DNA of 64,000 bases from Ricordea florida (GCA_949710005.1 OX453285.1:23171502-23235501), one strand, 5' to 3'; positions 37,308-38,462 are shown, numbered from the stretch's first letter. Numbers and translations: made by a program. The notes: generated by a model from the sequence alone, not told the origin.

Positions 37308-38462
37308 CAATAACCATGACAATGACAATGACAATGATAATGATAATGATAATGATACGTTTATTCATGCTTCTCGCAGTTTAGAGACTGAATTACAAGC
37401 AAGTCAGCAATAATAGTGACAACGTTAAATATGCAAGGCGTATATAACAGTCCCAAACGAGATAAATCGTTCACTTTGTCACTCATCCTGACCTCAAACA
37501 TTACCTTTGACCTGAACATTTATGGATCAATATCAGTTTCTGGGCAACTGTGCACCTACCCCTCCCCTAATCCAACAAGTTATAATGAGTTAAAAAGTTA
37601 GCGTTAATGTTGGTTTAGGGGAGGGGTAGGTGCACGGTTGCCCAGAAACTTATATTGATCCACATTTATTAAGTGAAAGTTCATCGCAGTAATGTATGCA
37701 ACTTAAACAGTTGCAAAGATAGGACCTGAAAAAATTCAGGGTTAACGGGATTGGGACCCATGACCTTGCGGTGGCTGGTCATTTTGCGAATTCGTTATAT
37801 ACCCGTTGAGGATAAAGATATGAATGTGATTATGCCAGGGGCGCAGCAAGAATTTTTGAGAGGGGGGGTCACTCTGTGTCACACCCAGGGTACTTACCAG
37901 ATTGCCATGTCGACATCCATGCCGTGTTTTACTAAATATAACTTGATCTAACACTGGAAAAGATTTATTGCACGTTGATTCTTCGGATTCGCGTGTTTTC
38001 GCCACCTGAATTCTAGGGACATAAAACAATTGTCTCACAAACGGGGGATCACGGGCACCCCAGCAGTGCTGTAGCAAGGGTAAAATAGGTGGGGGGGGGT
38101 GGTGCACGTGAGATAAAATTTTATTTTCAACACTTTGTACAGGTCTGTTTGTACTTTTTAGGAAAAAACTGGGGGTGGGGCACGGGCCCCCCAGCCCTTC
38201 CCCTTGCTACGGCACTGCCCTAGGACCCCCCTAATTACGCCCCTGATTTCCTCTCTCCAACGTCTGCGATGGTCGCTAACCAGAGCTTCGACTTAAATCA
38301 CCATACCTTTAACATTGACACTTTTACCCCCTCTTACCTGTTTTTGTTACTCTAGTTCTTGGAGAAGGGAAGGAAGAAAACACGGACGAAGATACGAAGA
38401 ATAACGTTGACAAAACAGCGTCTATTGACTCACCTAGAAAGGGTTCATCGCCAGAGAGATAG
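4798..38462 (+). CDS. MFSD4: MFSD4/NaGLT1-type major facilitator (sugar) transporter, 5' end not seen
   Basis: The spliced exons are 4798-4815 (18-nt microexon, tentative), 5079-5342, 33006-33138, 33771-33898, 34824-34916, 35449-35529, 36110-36257, 37005-37208 and 38356-38462 (TAG at 38460). All junctions are GT-AG and codon phases agree across every intron. The product starts (within the window) ALYFSYGFGAFVSPLIAEPFL, as in the MFSD4A/MFSD4B (sodium-dependent glucose transporter 1) family. A His-rich loop follows, then hydrophobic segments typical of 12-TM MFS carriers, with an acidic cytoplasmic tail at the C-terminus. The expected place is the plasma membrane, and sugar transport is inferred from the family. 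Polinton B sits in the intron 5343-33005, and Polinton A lies in or before the upstream intron. Without B that intron would be about 0.9 kb. Upstream exons must lie beyond the left edge. Confidence 0.82.
5563..5686. mobile_element. Foldback MITE in an MFSD4 intron
   Basis: Two arms of about 50 bp are inverted copies (ggttcaaacgtcgaactt and its complement) around a short AT-rich loop. The 9-bp string aggaactta occurs at 5554-5562 and 5687-5695, consistent with an 8-9 bp target duplication of hAT-like type. There is no coding capacity. Confidence 0.75.
5802..6066 (+). repeat. Left terminal inverted repeat of Polinton B
   Basis: It matches the reverse complement of 32279-32544 almost perfectly; the difference I see is one base in a T run (6 versus 7). 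It is AT-rich with long homopolymer tracts and includes a promoter-like motif (6022-6034) plus the start codon and the first four codons of the adjoining gene. Confidence 0.93.
6022..6034 (+). promoter_or_regulatory. Promoter-like motif inside the left terminal repeat
   Basis: atgatttaaagat ends 19 nt before the ATG at 6054. It is the same motif seen before most genes of the element. Confidence 0.55.
6054..6497 (+). CDS. SAP-like plus EsV-1-7-like cysteine-repeat protein
   Basis: 147 aa. Residues 1-45 form a charged helix pair resembling a SAP/HeH DNA-binding motif (LKIKGRSKM). Residues 57-147 hold five tandem repeats of about 17-18 residues with the pattern C-x-H-x(5)-C-x2-C followed by GGSQI, for example ICEHGKQKASCKEC. 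This spacing is that of the EsV-1-7 repeat, known from a brown-algal virus and algal developmental regulators and thought to bind zinc; assignment to that family is by eye. The first codons lie in the terminal repeat and equal the start of pPolB at the other end. A nucleic-acid-binding regulatory role is inference only. Confidence 0.75.
   Translation: MEELNNLYLYELKKIVRELKIKGRSKMNKKDLINELKKFKEEEINNLIEKVTTNRIYICIHGKLKYFCKECGGSQICEHDRIKYVCKKCRGSQICKHNKYKYRCKECVGSQICEHNKQKQQCKKCGGSQICEHGKQKASCKECRKKK
6501..6510 (+). promoter_or_regulatory. Promoter-like motif before the 6534 gene
   Basis: atgatttaaa, followed by an AT-rich ataaaataaa run, ends 23 nt before the ATG at 6534. Confidence 0.45.
6534..7187 (+). 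CDS. Uncharacterised acidic protein, paralogue 1 of a tandem pair
   Basis: 217 aa, rich in Asp, Glu, Tyr and Phe, with no signal peptide or clear membrane segment. The C-terminus (LDWCLDFEESRDLKERWEKN) is strongly matched by the next gene (LDWIVDIEELRDLKERWSNN). The HKNKFYxxLHxDL segment is also shared and is internally duplicated here (residues about 157-188). I do not recognise the family. It is oriented with the EsV-1-7-like gene, each gene having its own promoter-like motif, so these are separate transcription units rather than an operon. Confidence 0.7.
   Translation: MEIMIYREYAEGLTFDEYMGNGMLRFKYFNEKRLGIYDFLKSIEKDVLKNISKNQSFIIEDEEENVDYKSGVVFDICCFEKDNQEIIYKAFDFQYTIDLDFDKGFLLIDDFIRFVDEEVYYKEGPIDYDGDIGNNIIGYTFDSIYIILFTNPYKVLHKNKFYNNLHDDLMKEIHKRKFYKDLHNDLMESEVWEYPRVLDWCLDFEESRDLKERWEKN
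7206..7218 (+). promoter_or_regulatory. Promoter-like motif before the 7236 gene
   Basis: atgatttaaagat, followed by ataaaataaaat, ends 17 nt before the ATG at 7236. It is nearly identical to the terminal-repeat copy. Confidence 0.55.
7236..7918 (+). pseudogene. Paralogue 2 of the tandem pair, split by a frameshift in a G run
   Basis: The first frame is 7236-7697 (153 aa). The related C-terminal part continues in another frame to 7918. The switch coincides with a run of nine G at 7678-7686, an unusual tract in this AT-rich block. The N-terminal half resembles paralogue 1 (FxxxDFIESIKEDLLKTISEN versus FLKSIEKDVLKNISKNQ), and the C-terminus ends DLKERWSNN as above. It is either a genuine one-base slip, a homopolymer sequencing error, or a slippery site; the sequence alone cannot decide. 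Confidence 0.7.
7964..8599 (-). CDS. Probable minor capsid (penton-like) protein of the Polinton
   Basis: 211 aa, convergent with the upstream + strand genes. The layout, read by eye, fits a small beta-rich protein conserved across Polintons: an N-terminal YLDPPL strand, a PGTYSLRDI segment (about 77-85), a SIGLGVPEF motif, then PINM and LRLMCSIVDN (about 130-142), and a C-terminal FDLTLLDSEWKKLDLKGSPI ending in LRFR. These match my memory of the family taken as the single-jelly-roll minor capsid or penton. The family name is an inference and a structure prediction would be decisive. No membrane segment is seen. Confidence 0.55.
   Translation of the reverse strand: MLSITMYESETRIYLDPPLKNIREMQLLDCNIQTKRLINFKDQQILYNEKNQAVIIIQPGTYSLRDIQSIFLNDTDREKITIIETDTIDYLYSNKNFNIKLTRGLSIGLGVPEFIKPGKLYPINMQIKEPLRLMCSIVDNKSSYMNKTKYGELVKLSPSTLLANIPSKDYPTIPVRKYDSVINHFDLTLLDSEWKKLDLKGSPINFSLRFR
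8625..8633 (-). promoter_or_regulatory. Promoter-like motif before the minor capsid gene
   Basis: On the - strand tttaaagat ends 25 nt before the ATG at 8599. Confidence 0.5.
8826..10397 (-). CDS. Uncharacterised Polinton virion-type protein with a C-terminal membrane anchor
   Basis: 523 aa. Most of the protein is a Trp/Tyr/Gly-rich globular region, including a conserved-looking block around residues 170-200 (SPFESLNYPKVVNSF) and a Gly-rich stretch (about 245-275). A polar Ser/Thr/Lys tail follows, then a single hydrophobic C-terminal helix (ILTFIIISGGLAWYLF, last 18 residues), so it is predicted to be tail-anchored. There is no signal peptide. It is the largest protein of the structural block and has its own promoter-like motif. 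A surface or entry role would fit the topology, but no motif supports it and I assign none. Confidence 0.65.
   Translation of the reverse strand: MTLWTDFRNRYPNVNLDKFTFINDSFGGYIKWKVNGTTIMSNDDPTGKTWTDDLPSNLKTLLWEDLGLENKVKVGSFPKSLTMTNQSYPIPAIKFDDFTTDVTKTLTFLDIYVSNTKKFTAKMRNIFVNQVVTFKFGKQSRKWLNGPDMNYWPQQLNFAVWCATSGCGISPFESLNYPKVVNSFIKFHIYFTIRRILYELSLPLPDEQPFVINNNPYSKVAYQRLCAEFSISKNTDFRWKGGRNGGLGDIFLDYGAGYHGKGGGYQNVHIIRNYDKEADQWPGEGSKFADDGGKKENGNLISFIRNDDFADFKYAWFIPTSGHGLTKAGLGRLNRSAEAFVYCILGAQVNTRNSIYGNGGGAIETQQEFLALFESSVIENDISSSIQRYQLAVQEAKLRLDLAIAPGLWLMPSNMIINTESVVGYNNKLMKATNDMKFGANNSLNTESKPVGISHNMGSSKLKLPHSIVETNPKPKISPTQNEKSTKGWDVTTQHETNAQSEHEVRILTFIIISGGLAWYLFR
10425..10434 (-). promoter_or_regulatory. 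Promoter-like motif before the 523-aa gene
   Basis: The - strand gtctaaagac ends 27 nt before the ATG at 10397. It is the TCTAAAGA variant used by the structural genes. Confidence 0.45.
10502..11098 (-). CDS. Uncharacterised membrane protein with Gly-rich hydrophobic core and coiled coils
   Basis: 198 aa. Residues 25-50 and 115-185 are charged and heptad-like (coiled-coil potential). Between them lies a long Gly/Ser/Val-rich hydrophobic stretch (about 53-107) able to form two membrane passes or an amphipathic hairpin. I recall similar proteins in cnidarian Polintons, but no function is known to me. It is part of the - strand structural block. The upstream gene ends at 11204, leaving a 105-bp gap that contains a GC-rich hairpin. 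Confidence 0.65.
   Translation of the reverse strand: MDEYKRIYPNIPMDGDPVNFRLQKSSEVLQNLEREIKHYEDVRKKYSRARVIFTKISVCSGVLSVILSASGLGTSLTGFGAIIGVPLGVVGGICGGVSVGFGAASKRLSNKVSKHEQTVSIAKSKLNTINDLVSKALKDNVISDQEFSIILAELEKFQKLKLEIRQKFRKDTEKNLNMSQIRREVRADLLKELTGPTH
11117..11127 (-). promoter_or_regulatory. Promoter-like motif before the 198-aa gene
   Basis: The - strand gtctaaagata ends 18 nt before the ATG at 11098. Confidence 0.5.
11131..11160. repeat. GC-rich hairpin, copy 1 of a dispersed element in Polinton B
   Basis: CCGC-TTT-GCGG (11135-11145) followed by ggagggctctgcccga. It resembles copies at 13546 and 20593. It lies between two same-strand genes, so a transcript-end or processing role is possible. 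Confidence 0.45.
11204..12187 (-). CDS. Uncharacterised membrane-associated Polinton protein
   Basis: 327 aa. The N-terminal 160 residues are polar and look disordered, with one patch of aromatic residues near 105-130 (WHNFYDKYG). An acidic coiled-coil-like segment covers about 180-220. The C-terminal third (about 230-320) has two hydrophobic segments separated by a Gly/Lys-rich repeat (LSKGLSTLGKGVGNGLKTLG), and the protein ends in a basic tail. It is predicted to be membrane-bound with an amphipathic region. Function unknown; the position in the structural block and the motif-controlled start suggest a virion or morphogenesis role. Confidence 0.65.
   Translation of the reverse strand: MAEGGYLPEDLDPTKLNETKDNNSKDNGDTLYMTPPKTSTSYQNPGYDDEVAENLFSGARPKTKSGYTKLEGEDIDEIQRNKDEAWQEIKNKCPKAKPNFDFRYDDFGQLQVGIMRRNPDKVKWHNFYDKYGNVNKKLPKTISEPLGPTAEEVLESIDNKKTKKKGLIAKLKENIKIKRDKPKITPEESNQIEAEEREIVDHEEDLASLEDEEERIQNKMLLRDRIKYIFKKYGFTVFSVISAVGVVIGVIVSNLSKGLSTLGKGVGNGLKTLGKKLGEILPGMVGAIVSFLFKTAGEVIGFLGKNAWLLIMAVVLYFVEQFKKKRK
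12211..12220 (-). promoter_or_regulatory. Promoter-like motif before the 327-aa gene
   Basis: The - strand gtctaaagat, followed by ttcttactgatgagtaaaaaatc, ends 23 nt before the ATG at 12187. This leader is almost identical to that of the 13118 gene. Confidence 0.6.
12247..12257 (+). promoter_or_regulatory. Promoter-like motif before the 12278 gene
   Basis: atgatttaaat followed by atataaaataaaa ends 20 nt before the ATG at 12278. Confidence 0.45.
12278..12484 (+). CDS. Small uncharacterised protein (68 aa) on the opposite strand inside the structural block
   Basis: 68 aa, Lys/Ile/Asn-rich and predicted all-helical, with no signal or membrane segment. It is supported as a real gene by its own TTATGATTTAAA/ATAAAATAAA leader, shared with the + strand genes at the left end, and by dodging its - strand neighbours (11204-12187 and 12505-12894). 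Function unknown; leader class and strand suggest it is controlled like the left-end genes. Confidence 0.55.
   Translation: MEIKDITEHISFNNIRKMFNEGIITENNLVFLKNITYNLKDEDQKELLKLIINDDKKRKLIKIILDHI
12505..12894 (-). CDS. Uncharacterised small membrane protein (129 aa)
   Basis: 129 aa. There is a hydrophobic Gly/Ala-rich N-terminal segment (about 3-26), a charged coiled-coil-like centre (residues 30-75) and a second short Gly/Leu/Ala-rich hydrophobic segment at the C-terminus. The start lies 2 nt after the stop of the upstream gene (12897-13118) and has no promoter-like motif of its own, so the two are probably expressed from one transcript. Function unknown. Confidence 0.6.
   Translation of the reverse strand: MATIAMMLGGAVLNATAFVGGSYLAKYLSGDKTDTEKIRHDKALEKYQKDYAEYQEKRQKLIDWKMKKKDDKYQASKNISNTDEALKLYSQMHEPKFSDYYRPSENQKTGEMVYVGGGMLALGYAVSKL
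12897..13118 (-). CDS. Uncharacterised small membrane protein (73 aa)
   Basis: 73 aa with one clear hydrophobic helix (VLIGLAAGVGYVV, about 16-28) and a weaker second one (about 48-60). It starts 25 nt after a TCTAAAGAT motif in a leader almost identical to that of the 327-aa gene, and it is followed directly by the 129-aa gene. Function unknown. Confidence 0.6.
   Translation of the reverse strand: MSNENKLVKTVTDSAVLIGLAAGVGYVVKKAMKESFMNDPSSSITNYAKWVAVLSGSVYLKTYLEDQKILPNN
13143..13151 (-). promoter_or_regulatory. Promoter-like motif before the 73-aa/129-aa gene pair
   Basis: The - strand tctaaagat, followed by ttcttactgatgtagtaaaaaatc, ends 24 nt before the ATG at 13118. Confidence 0.6.
13169..13621 (-). 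CDS. Uncharacterised single-pass membrane protein, Lys-rich (150 aa)
   Basis: The frame opens with a TTG at 13639, but the first ATG is at 13621 (MSDRTERS), just after an AT-rich leader and 25 nt from a TTTAAAGATT motif, so I take that start. A polar N-terminus is followed by a strongly basic helical region (about 40-85), a membrane helix (about 98-120) and a Pro-rich tail. The stretch encoding RSEAPPRFAEQ is one copy of the GC-rich hairpin element (13546-13556), here translated in frame. Function unknown. Confidence 0.6.
   Translation of the reverse strand: MSDRTERSEGGTEVVDRSEAPPRFAEQITADPVVKDKEPKKRAKDPKKVAAGKKLAEYNKKAKEALAREMKREKEQAENNNEEETGEAKAWLPELSFTTVLSIVGIGFTVFDMFMRYYKNRIPDLSQVPKLPQPSNIQPQPSDRPKIGMM
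13546..13575. repeat. GC-rich hairpin, copy 2, inside a coding region
   Basis: CCGC-AAA-GCGG followed by ggaggggcttcgcttcga. It has the same layout as copies 1 and 3 but lies within the 150-aa gene. Confidence 0.45.
13647..13659 (-). promoter_or_regulatory. Promoter-like motif before the 150-aa gene
   Basis: The - strand tgatttaaagatt ends 25 nt before the ATG at 13621. It supports that start over the TTG at 13639. Confidence 0.55.
13657..14217 (-). CDS. Uncharacterised Polinton protein (186 aa)
   Basis: 186 aa: an acidic N-terminus (1-30), a helical body (about 30-125), an Ala/Leu-rich amphipathic stretch (about 125-150) and a polar tail. There is no cysteine cluster or catalytic motif. 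It sits between the ATPase and the 150-aa gene in the structural block. The promoter motif before its ATG is degenerate (tttaaaaat at 14241-14250). Function unknown. Confidence 0.6.
   Translation of the reverse strand: MTSVEDYIEEEKTVGKTEVKDNDDNEIEIKQESLAILAALGTTKEYLGVDMSLGDIKKLSVKDIEKYYNRYQAVLGKKINGGLVDSSLQLISKVISYMVPVDDIEALCDDLKNDDLVNRELTNIVGLLALKAGRLAALASGLFQVAKHVKIGKISEAGPALRAEIQQVTSKNIDDSNKTEQATEHN
14276..14899 (-). CDS. A32-like genome-packaging ATPase
   Basis: 207 aa. Walker A is GPTNCGKT (16-23), Walker B is LIILDDC (about 94-100), and a QQLTS sensor-like motif lies near 132 after the GRHHGLSMWVLT strand. This is the compact FtsK/HerA-superfamily ATPase found next to the major capsid gene in Polintons, adintoviruses and virophages, where it pumps DNA into the capsid. 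The neighbour upstream is the major capsid gene, as expected. The frame is complete. Its leader has only a diverged version of the shared motif. Confidence 0.85.
   Translation of the reverse strand: MEELRDKIPFHCIITGPTNCGKTKYLINQLRGPFRKIFDYIVLICPTYSKNKTYHNFALGDKHLYVLSPDASNIDEINELLTDCQTLFSGTNTLIILDDCAVSSDLKKRSNKFIDLAFSGRHHGLSMWVLTQQLTSIAKPFRENVACVVSFHNPSQKGMKMFFEDYGGDLDSETSKKFVQLLKTEKYSRLCLSLRHPFNCYLEIPSG
14933..16177 (-). CDS. MCP: Major capsid protein (double jelly-roll)
   Basis: 414 aa, complete. The sequence is beta-rich, with the FGGETLQDTQRYDLFQTYHDL segment (about 90-110) and LTDEEREDRL that I associate with the cnidarian Polinton/adintovirus major capsid family. IPLNHPIL (about 160) and YPKALDNHLIFEITL (about 174-188) are other landmarks. 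The call also rests on position, next to the packaging ATPase, and on length within the 400-600 aa range of the family. It would assemble the icosahedral shell in the nucleus. The start is 33 nt from the divergent integrase start, with a shared TTTAAAGATT between. A structure prediction would settle the fold. Confidence 0.72.
   Translation of the reverse strand: MTSEKINPNRIPREPFGLKAESTMNRITLNPSSANPGETLYINIPKLSENLVIVPGSVSLLFDLDVDGHANNTVVNNVGSNLVSRLRVLFGGETLQDTQRYDLFQTYHDLFLTDEEREDRLKQGISSENMRKLRTNSGDKKTQDVKAVTLASVHNTKYRIPLNHPILNDHGVFYPKALDNHLIFEITLAPVNDIVVYSDTTKTPSYSIKNLELEYSSISSEYLAREAQAAYQVGKGFFYENVTLHKTFTFSIGGDGVINQHINLPRRSMTGILCLFTLPITAGARNSENFYNPGITSINIDVDGVPNRLYSKGMIPSDLWESVKKRFGRDGGSSLRSVKEKDFYADKFALWVDMRTHPDNGIHGGGLALNNTQDGVKLEIKRKQSGSGTITCHMFVVADAMMEIMNSGLKSIKY
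16202..16212 (-). promoter_or_regulatory. Promoter-like motif before the capsid gene, overlapping the integrase start
   Basis: The - strand atttaaagatt ends 24 nt before the capsid ATG at 16177. Its last bases overlap the ATG of the divergent integrase at 16211. Confidence 0.55.
16211..17043 (+). pseudogene. INT: Polinton integrase, N-terminal part (interrupted)
   Basis: Retrovirus-like integrase core with D73, D135 and E170 (QADLLFL, VDPGKEF, FVERANK). The last two are 35 residues apart, as expected for D,D(35)E enzymes. It would cut the element's ends and join them to host DNA. At 17043 the frame is broken by the ISL2EU-like insertion; the C-terminal part follows at 20400. The open frame runs on into the insertion to 17131, adding unrelated residues. 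Apart from the insertion I see no stop or frameshift, so the break is recent. Confidence 0.88.
17119..18432 (+). pseudogene. SWIM zinc finger plus YqaJ-type nuclease of the nested transposon, with an in-frame stop
   Basis: Exon 1 is 17119-17292 (donor gtaagt) and exon 2 starts at 17374 after caatacag; codon phase agrees. Exon 2 opens with a SWIM zinc finger (CECPRGNYKCSH) and continues to RKGRLTASNFGNVL, typical of YqaJ/lambda-exonuclease recombinases. An in-frame TAG at 17983-17985 stops the frame; beyond it the same frame resumes and holds the nuclease motif SPDGLVG...LLEVKCP (D and ExK) to 18432. So the catalytic half is cut off by one nonsense codon. In this superfamily the protein accompanies the transposase; its exact role is not known to me. 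No other break is seen. Confidence 0.78.
18433..18788. other. Spacer between the two convergent genes of the nested transposon
   Basis: AT-rich 3' flanks of the YqaJ and transposase genes. I see no gene or repeat here. Confidence 0.5.
18789..20287 (-). CDS. THAP-domain DDE transposase (two exons)
   Basis: Exon 1 is 20199-20287 and exon 2 is 18789-20043, with a GT-AG intron between. The joined frame is 447 aa and intact. Residues 1-50 look like a THAP zinc finger (MVQCFAPDC with a later CSCHF), a DNA-binding domain common in transposases. A helix-turn-helix (NLHLAELFHCSTATISNI) precedes a DDE_Tnp_4-type core: D in VIDCTDIEI, D in LILADKGFL and E in VERANARIKD. It would bind and cut the inverted repeats. 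No damage is seen, so it may still be competent. The ATG lies about 110 bp inside the right terminal repeat. Confidence 0.82.
20400..20589 (+). pseudogene. INT: Polinton integrase, C-terminal part (after the nested transposon)
   Basis: The frame starting IQVYDISG and ending LPPNSVLK with TGA at 20587 is the C-terminal domain of the integrase begun at 16211. It is short and beta-rich (SH3-like by appearance). Its frame is in register with the N-terminal part if one 2-bp target copy is discounted. The first bases of this open frame lie in the transposon end. Confidence 0.75.
20591..20620. repeat. GC-rich hairpin, copy 3, between convergent genes
   Basis: CCGC-GTA-GCGG (20593-20603) followed by ggagggcttcgaccga. 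It lies exactly between the integrase stop (20589) and the pPolB stop (20621), a place where a bidirectional transcript-end signal would be expected. Confidence 0.5.
20621..20995 (-). pseudogene. pPolB: Polinton B pPolB, C-terminal part (cut off by the BEL/Pao insertion)
   Basis: 124 codons plus stop, continuing the frame broken at 28063. It contains KTPGLFKLEFDG and the SSKCYYAED / SAKGENHG segment typical of the thumb/C-terminal region of protein-primed B-family polymerases. The open frame upstream of 20995 belongs to the LTR. The two parts are in register once the 5-bp target duplication is discounted. A separate protein from this piece is not expected. Confidence 0.82.
20996..21311 (-). 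repeat. 3' LTR of the BEL/Pao element
   Basis: 316 bp, reading as identical to 27747-28062. It starts tgttgcgtccccgg on the + strand. The preceding 5 bp (ttttg) is the target duplication. Confidence 0.95.
21399..27575 (-). CDS. Gag-Pol polyprotein of the BEL/Pao retrotransposon
   Basis: 2,058 aa in one unbroken frame. Order: a charged coiled-coil N-terminus (about 1-260), Gag core (about 350-520, YPGFDEFASMV), CCHC zinc knuckle (CFRCLEANHISKDC), aspartic protease with the BEL-type IYALIDDQSNASMI, reverse transcriptase (VRVVFDSSAEYQGVSLN, CDVEQMF and YVDDGLV), RNase H (AFSDASDNAIGAAVY), integrase zinc finger (HHEAIHHQGRRITH...CVVCKKAR) and core (GIDVFGPW, RCDRGTNFIG, VWERQIRT), then a C-terminal DUF5641-like domain (LQNGDVVLV). 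Everything needed for retrotransposition except an envelope is present. No stop or frameshift is seen. Confidence 0.95.
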   Translation of the reverse strand: MSLTTHGAKEILTDTKRQRFLSRKALQNAVDGKRQEVDRNARALQELYGSLKTDRGKLSSEGLQAIRTASDRYKRSIDELGELFQQDNWGDYTEEARITNEFSILERARALTEENIHLDDKASQVSKGTKCTSVSRASSSSSVARQRALAEAAAARKQAEYDRMIVEKETARRLQEADEKRRQEEQRARHDREVAYMKAERAEAIANAKLQALDDAIRADEDPAEVGLQEIKDPAEITDRVESWVRNQRAASAAVEPHPLEKQQPPTDGQHSLGHQQQRLPVLPKDAESPLQQNTYGDPAAVNTNTPVAISQQGIRKWPIVTSTPREDYSLFETFAATNQRLVAEISRQNLPKCHPDTFGGDVTLFHPWKQSFKAMVADADVSAPQEMNYLRNFTTGPAQDVVDNFRRRQHEDPAKVLKCLWEELETRFGNTAAITNILLERLTETAKFREEDSTGLQTFADLCADVRSQLEYLPGLGCLNYPSVLRPVIESLPTSLRSRWGKEIIKHAAKHQDRYPGFDEFASMVQKQAKMKSHPNVIASGVQSSTISKYCIDKPKKANSPRSNTVVRRVLKTDANQGQEKYCPFHKRKGHTLTECKAFSEKTLEGKSEWILKAKLCFRCLEANHISKDCKTSVRCEKCGSDRHLTLLHKEKDYGEEASPKCTSVCNGRKGGLSCSKIILVDVFLQDRPDETHRIYALIDDQSNASMITSNLADQLSAKGPAEKYLLSTCSMEKAVMYGRRVAGLVVSGNGKSSKLPTLIECDHIPQAKHEVPTPEIAMQFDHLREIAKEIPPADPRAKVEILIGRDAPELLKVRAFRNGPKGAPWAQKLDLGWTISGQVCLDRIGGPIHITAQYTSVLTPACDRLSNENLRVEYEVSSCHNHFELKDLKTQIKKDISDDVYLTTKEDNQVAMSWDDKRFCEIMEKSIQKNERGNWVMPLPFRSPNTTMPNNRSQAIHRLHNLMKTLKRKPQMMNDYVEFLGKIFARGHAIPVNSVKPDSTQEDESEEQKGHIWYLPHFGVYHPKKPGKVRVVFDSSAEYQGVSLNKKLLTGPDLANSLLGVLVRFRHDSVGAMCDVEQMFHSFYVDPKHQSYLRFLWFKNNDPTEEIIEYQMTVHLFGNGPSPAVATFGMRRTADDGEKTFGAEARKFIHRNFYVDDGLVSRSSAKEVIQLIKDAQGMLATANIRLHKVISNSIEVVQAFPADDRASDVRDLDLNRDVLPAQRSLGVCWNLEDDSFTFKVTVPEKPFTRRGVLSVINSIFDPLGLGVPVTLVGKLLLQRLVLMGKERKGNSLGWDDPLPDDLARLWERWKDSLPGLENMKVARCYHGPAFGKAARAEIHAFSDASDNAIGAAVYLRLLNQRKEANVTLLYGQSKVAPVKTTSTPRLELCGAVLATQAVRKILKEIDLDIDEVAFYTDSKVVLGYIQNESRRFYVYVANRVQIIRTVSEPHQWRYIDTDTNPADLATRGTDANKLASSQWLTGPEFLRRTDVSLPPASEEMALDEDDPELRRDVTVNRIGVITGMGSERFARFSSWSSLRCAVAVLLMKPRRHKGIHGYDQGQQTNPDSSGRITPTVEELNAASSLLVKTVQREVFAGEIKLLEGQVPDHQTVDRNQVRRKKIALKESRLYQLDPFVDEDGVLRVGGRLRRSTLDFVEKHPAILPKGHHVSELLVRHHHEAIHHQGRRITHGAVRQAGYWIISGHSATTKVINDCVVCKKARQPTLTQRMADLPEDRTEPGPPFTSVGIDVFGPWLICTRRLRGGASNSKRWGLLFTCLSSRAIHIELLESMDASSFVCALRRFFALRGPAARIRCDRGTNFIGGKSEMEQALTEVDQEKVQRYATEQGCEWVFNPPHSSHFGGVWERQIRTIRSVLDAMLIQIGSSQLNHELLSTLMAEVTGIVNSRPLTAVPTDAHEPQPLTPSMLLTMKSRPLAPPLGNYVPEDLYARKRWRRVQYLADQFWTRWRREYLQNMQRRPKWQDQQVNLQNGDVVLVKDVDTNRNKWPLGRIQEAIKSEDGNVRKAKVLMFDGERTKALLRPITQLVLLLSPKQENT
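27576..27746 (-). other. 5' leader of the BEL/Pao element
   Basis: 171 bp between the 5' LTR and the gag-pol start. It probably holds the primer-binding site next to the LTR and packaging signals. No gene is seen. Confidence 0.6.
27747..28062 (-). repeat. 5' LTR of the BEL/Pao element
   Basis: 316 bp, reading as identical to 20996-21311. The following 5 bp (ttttg, 28063-28067) is the target duplication within the pPolB gene. Confidence 0.95.
28063..32291 (-). pseudogene. pPolB: Polinton B pPolB, N-terminal and catalytic part (interrupted)
   Basis: About 1,409 codons from the ATG at 32291, which lies inside the right terminal repeat. Order: a basic low-complexity N-terminus (1-260), an OTU-like cysteine-protease-type domain (Cys in DNMCFWRC near 392, His in GHCFFIKD near 491), a C2H2 finger (about 500-530), a nuclease-like block (VDGYEPET...FYGCKWHGCPC, about 605-630), exonuclease motifs CYDFEAIL (about 694), GFNSGKYDINM (about 789) and NLHDVIPF (about 927), then GGPSIIFMRYAE (about 1030), polymerase motif A GYDANALYLF (about 1064), motif B LKGNSFYGK (about 1287) and motif C MDTDSMYM (about 1387). 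The BEL/Pao element enters about 20 residues after motif C, removing the C-terminal 124 residues. The open frame continues into the LTR to 27843. Confidence 0.92.
32279..32544 (-). repeat. Right terminal inverted repeat of Polinton B
   Basis: Reverse complement of 5802-6066 with one extra base in an A run. It holds the start codon of pPolB and a - strand atgatttaaagat motif at 32311-32323, 19 nt before that ATG. The target copy tcatt follows at 32545-32549. Confidence 0.93.
32311..32323 (-). promoter_or_regulatory. Promoter-like motif before pPolB
   Basis: The mirror copy of the left terminal-repeat motif, at the same 19-nt distance from its ATG. Confidence 0.55.
32704..32976. mobile_element. 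MITE with about 80-bp inverted ends in an MFSD4 intron
   Basis: The ends cagaagcccatcaccc and its near complement (gggtgatgggctcctg) open longer inverted arms. The 7-bp direct repeat actgcac flanks it at 32697-32703 and 32977-32983. It has no coding capacity. Confidence 0.75.
33139..33770 (+). other. MFSD4 intron without recognised elements
   Basis: The donor gtacag and the acceptor ttctgaag define the intron. A short (gtt)n run lies near 33690. I see nothing else in it. Confidence 0.5.
33920..34750. repeat. 25-bp polypyrimidine minisatellite (about 30 copies) in an MFSD4 intron
   Basis: Units of the form ctcgagactccccacccctctctcc repeat with variation. One strand is almost pure C/T apart from the XhoI-like ctcgag step. 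Because 25 is not a multiple of 3, each frame cycles through all phases and stays open on both strands, which creates several long spurious frames (up to 345 codons). Confidence 0.9.
35041..35376 (-). mobile_element. tRNA-derived SINE in an MFSD4 intron
   Basis: The - strand starts with a tRNA-like head: box A tagctcagttggtagagc and box B-like ggtcgtgagttcaaacc. A body follows that recurs near 51700-52060 and 62490-62785. It is a typical polymerase III SINE. Confidence 0.75.
35779..36055. repeat. 106-bp repeat family, second cluster (about 2.6 copies)
   Basis: cacactgtacag/cacactgtatag occurs at 35783, 35888 and 35993, with the cagtacagtactg palindrome in each unit. It is the same family as 4231-4690, on the other side of Polinton B. 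Confidence 0.75.
36842..36987. mobile_element. Foldback MITE (tatatgttgtagttcaatt family)
   Basis: Inverted arms of about 60 bp (tatgttgtagttcaattttatccttggttcaaatttta and its complement) around an AT-rich loop. A second copy lies at 51353-51489. Confidence 0.75.
37275..37360. repeat. Simple repeats: (TAA)n then (ATGACA/ATGATA)n
   Basis: A run of taataa units is followed by caatgacaatgacaatgata units just after the exon ending at 37208. Confidence 0.85.
37524..37661. mobile_element. hAT-like foldback MITE with 8-bp target duplication
   Basis: Arms of about 50 bp start ggatcaatat and include ctgggcaac and gcacctacccctcccctaa. The 8-bp direct repeat acatttat lies at 37516-37523 and 37662-37669, the duplication size of hAT elements. 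Confidence 0.8.
37836..38245. mobile_element. Nested hAT-like non-autonomous elements (tentative)
   Basis: The outer ends caggggcg (37836) and cgcccctg (ending 38245) enclose an inner inverted pair, cagtgctgtagcaagg at 38064 and its near complement ending at 38217. CAG-GGCG ends are hAT-like. No clear target duplication is seen. Confidence 0.4.
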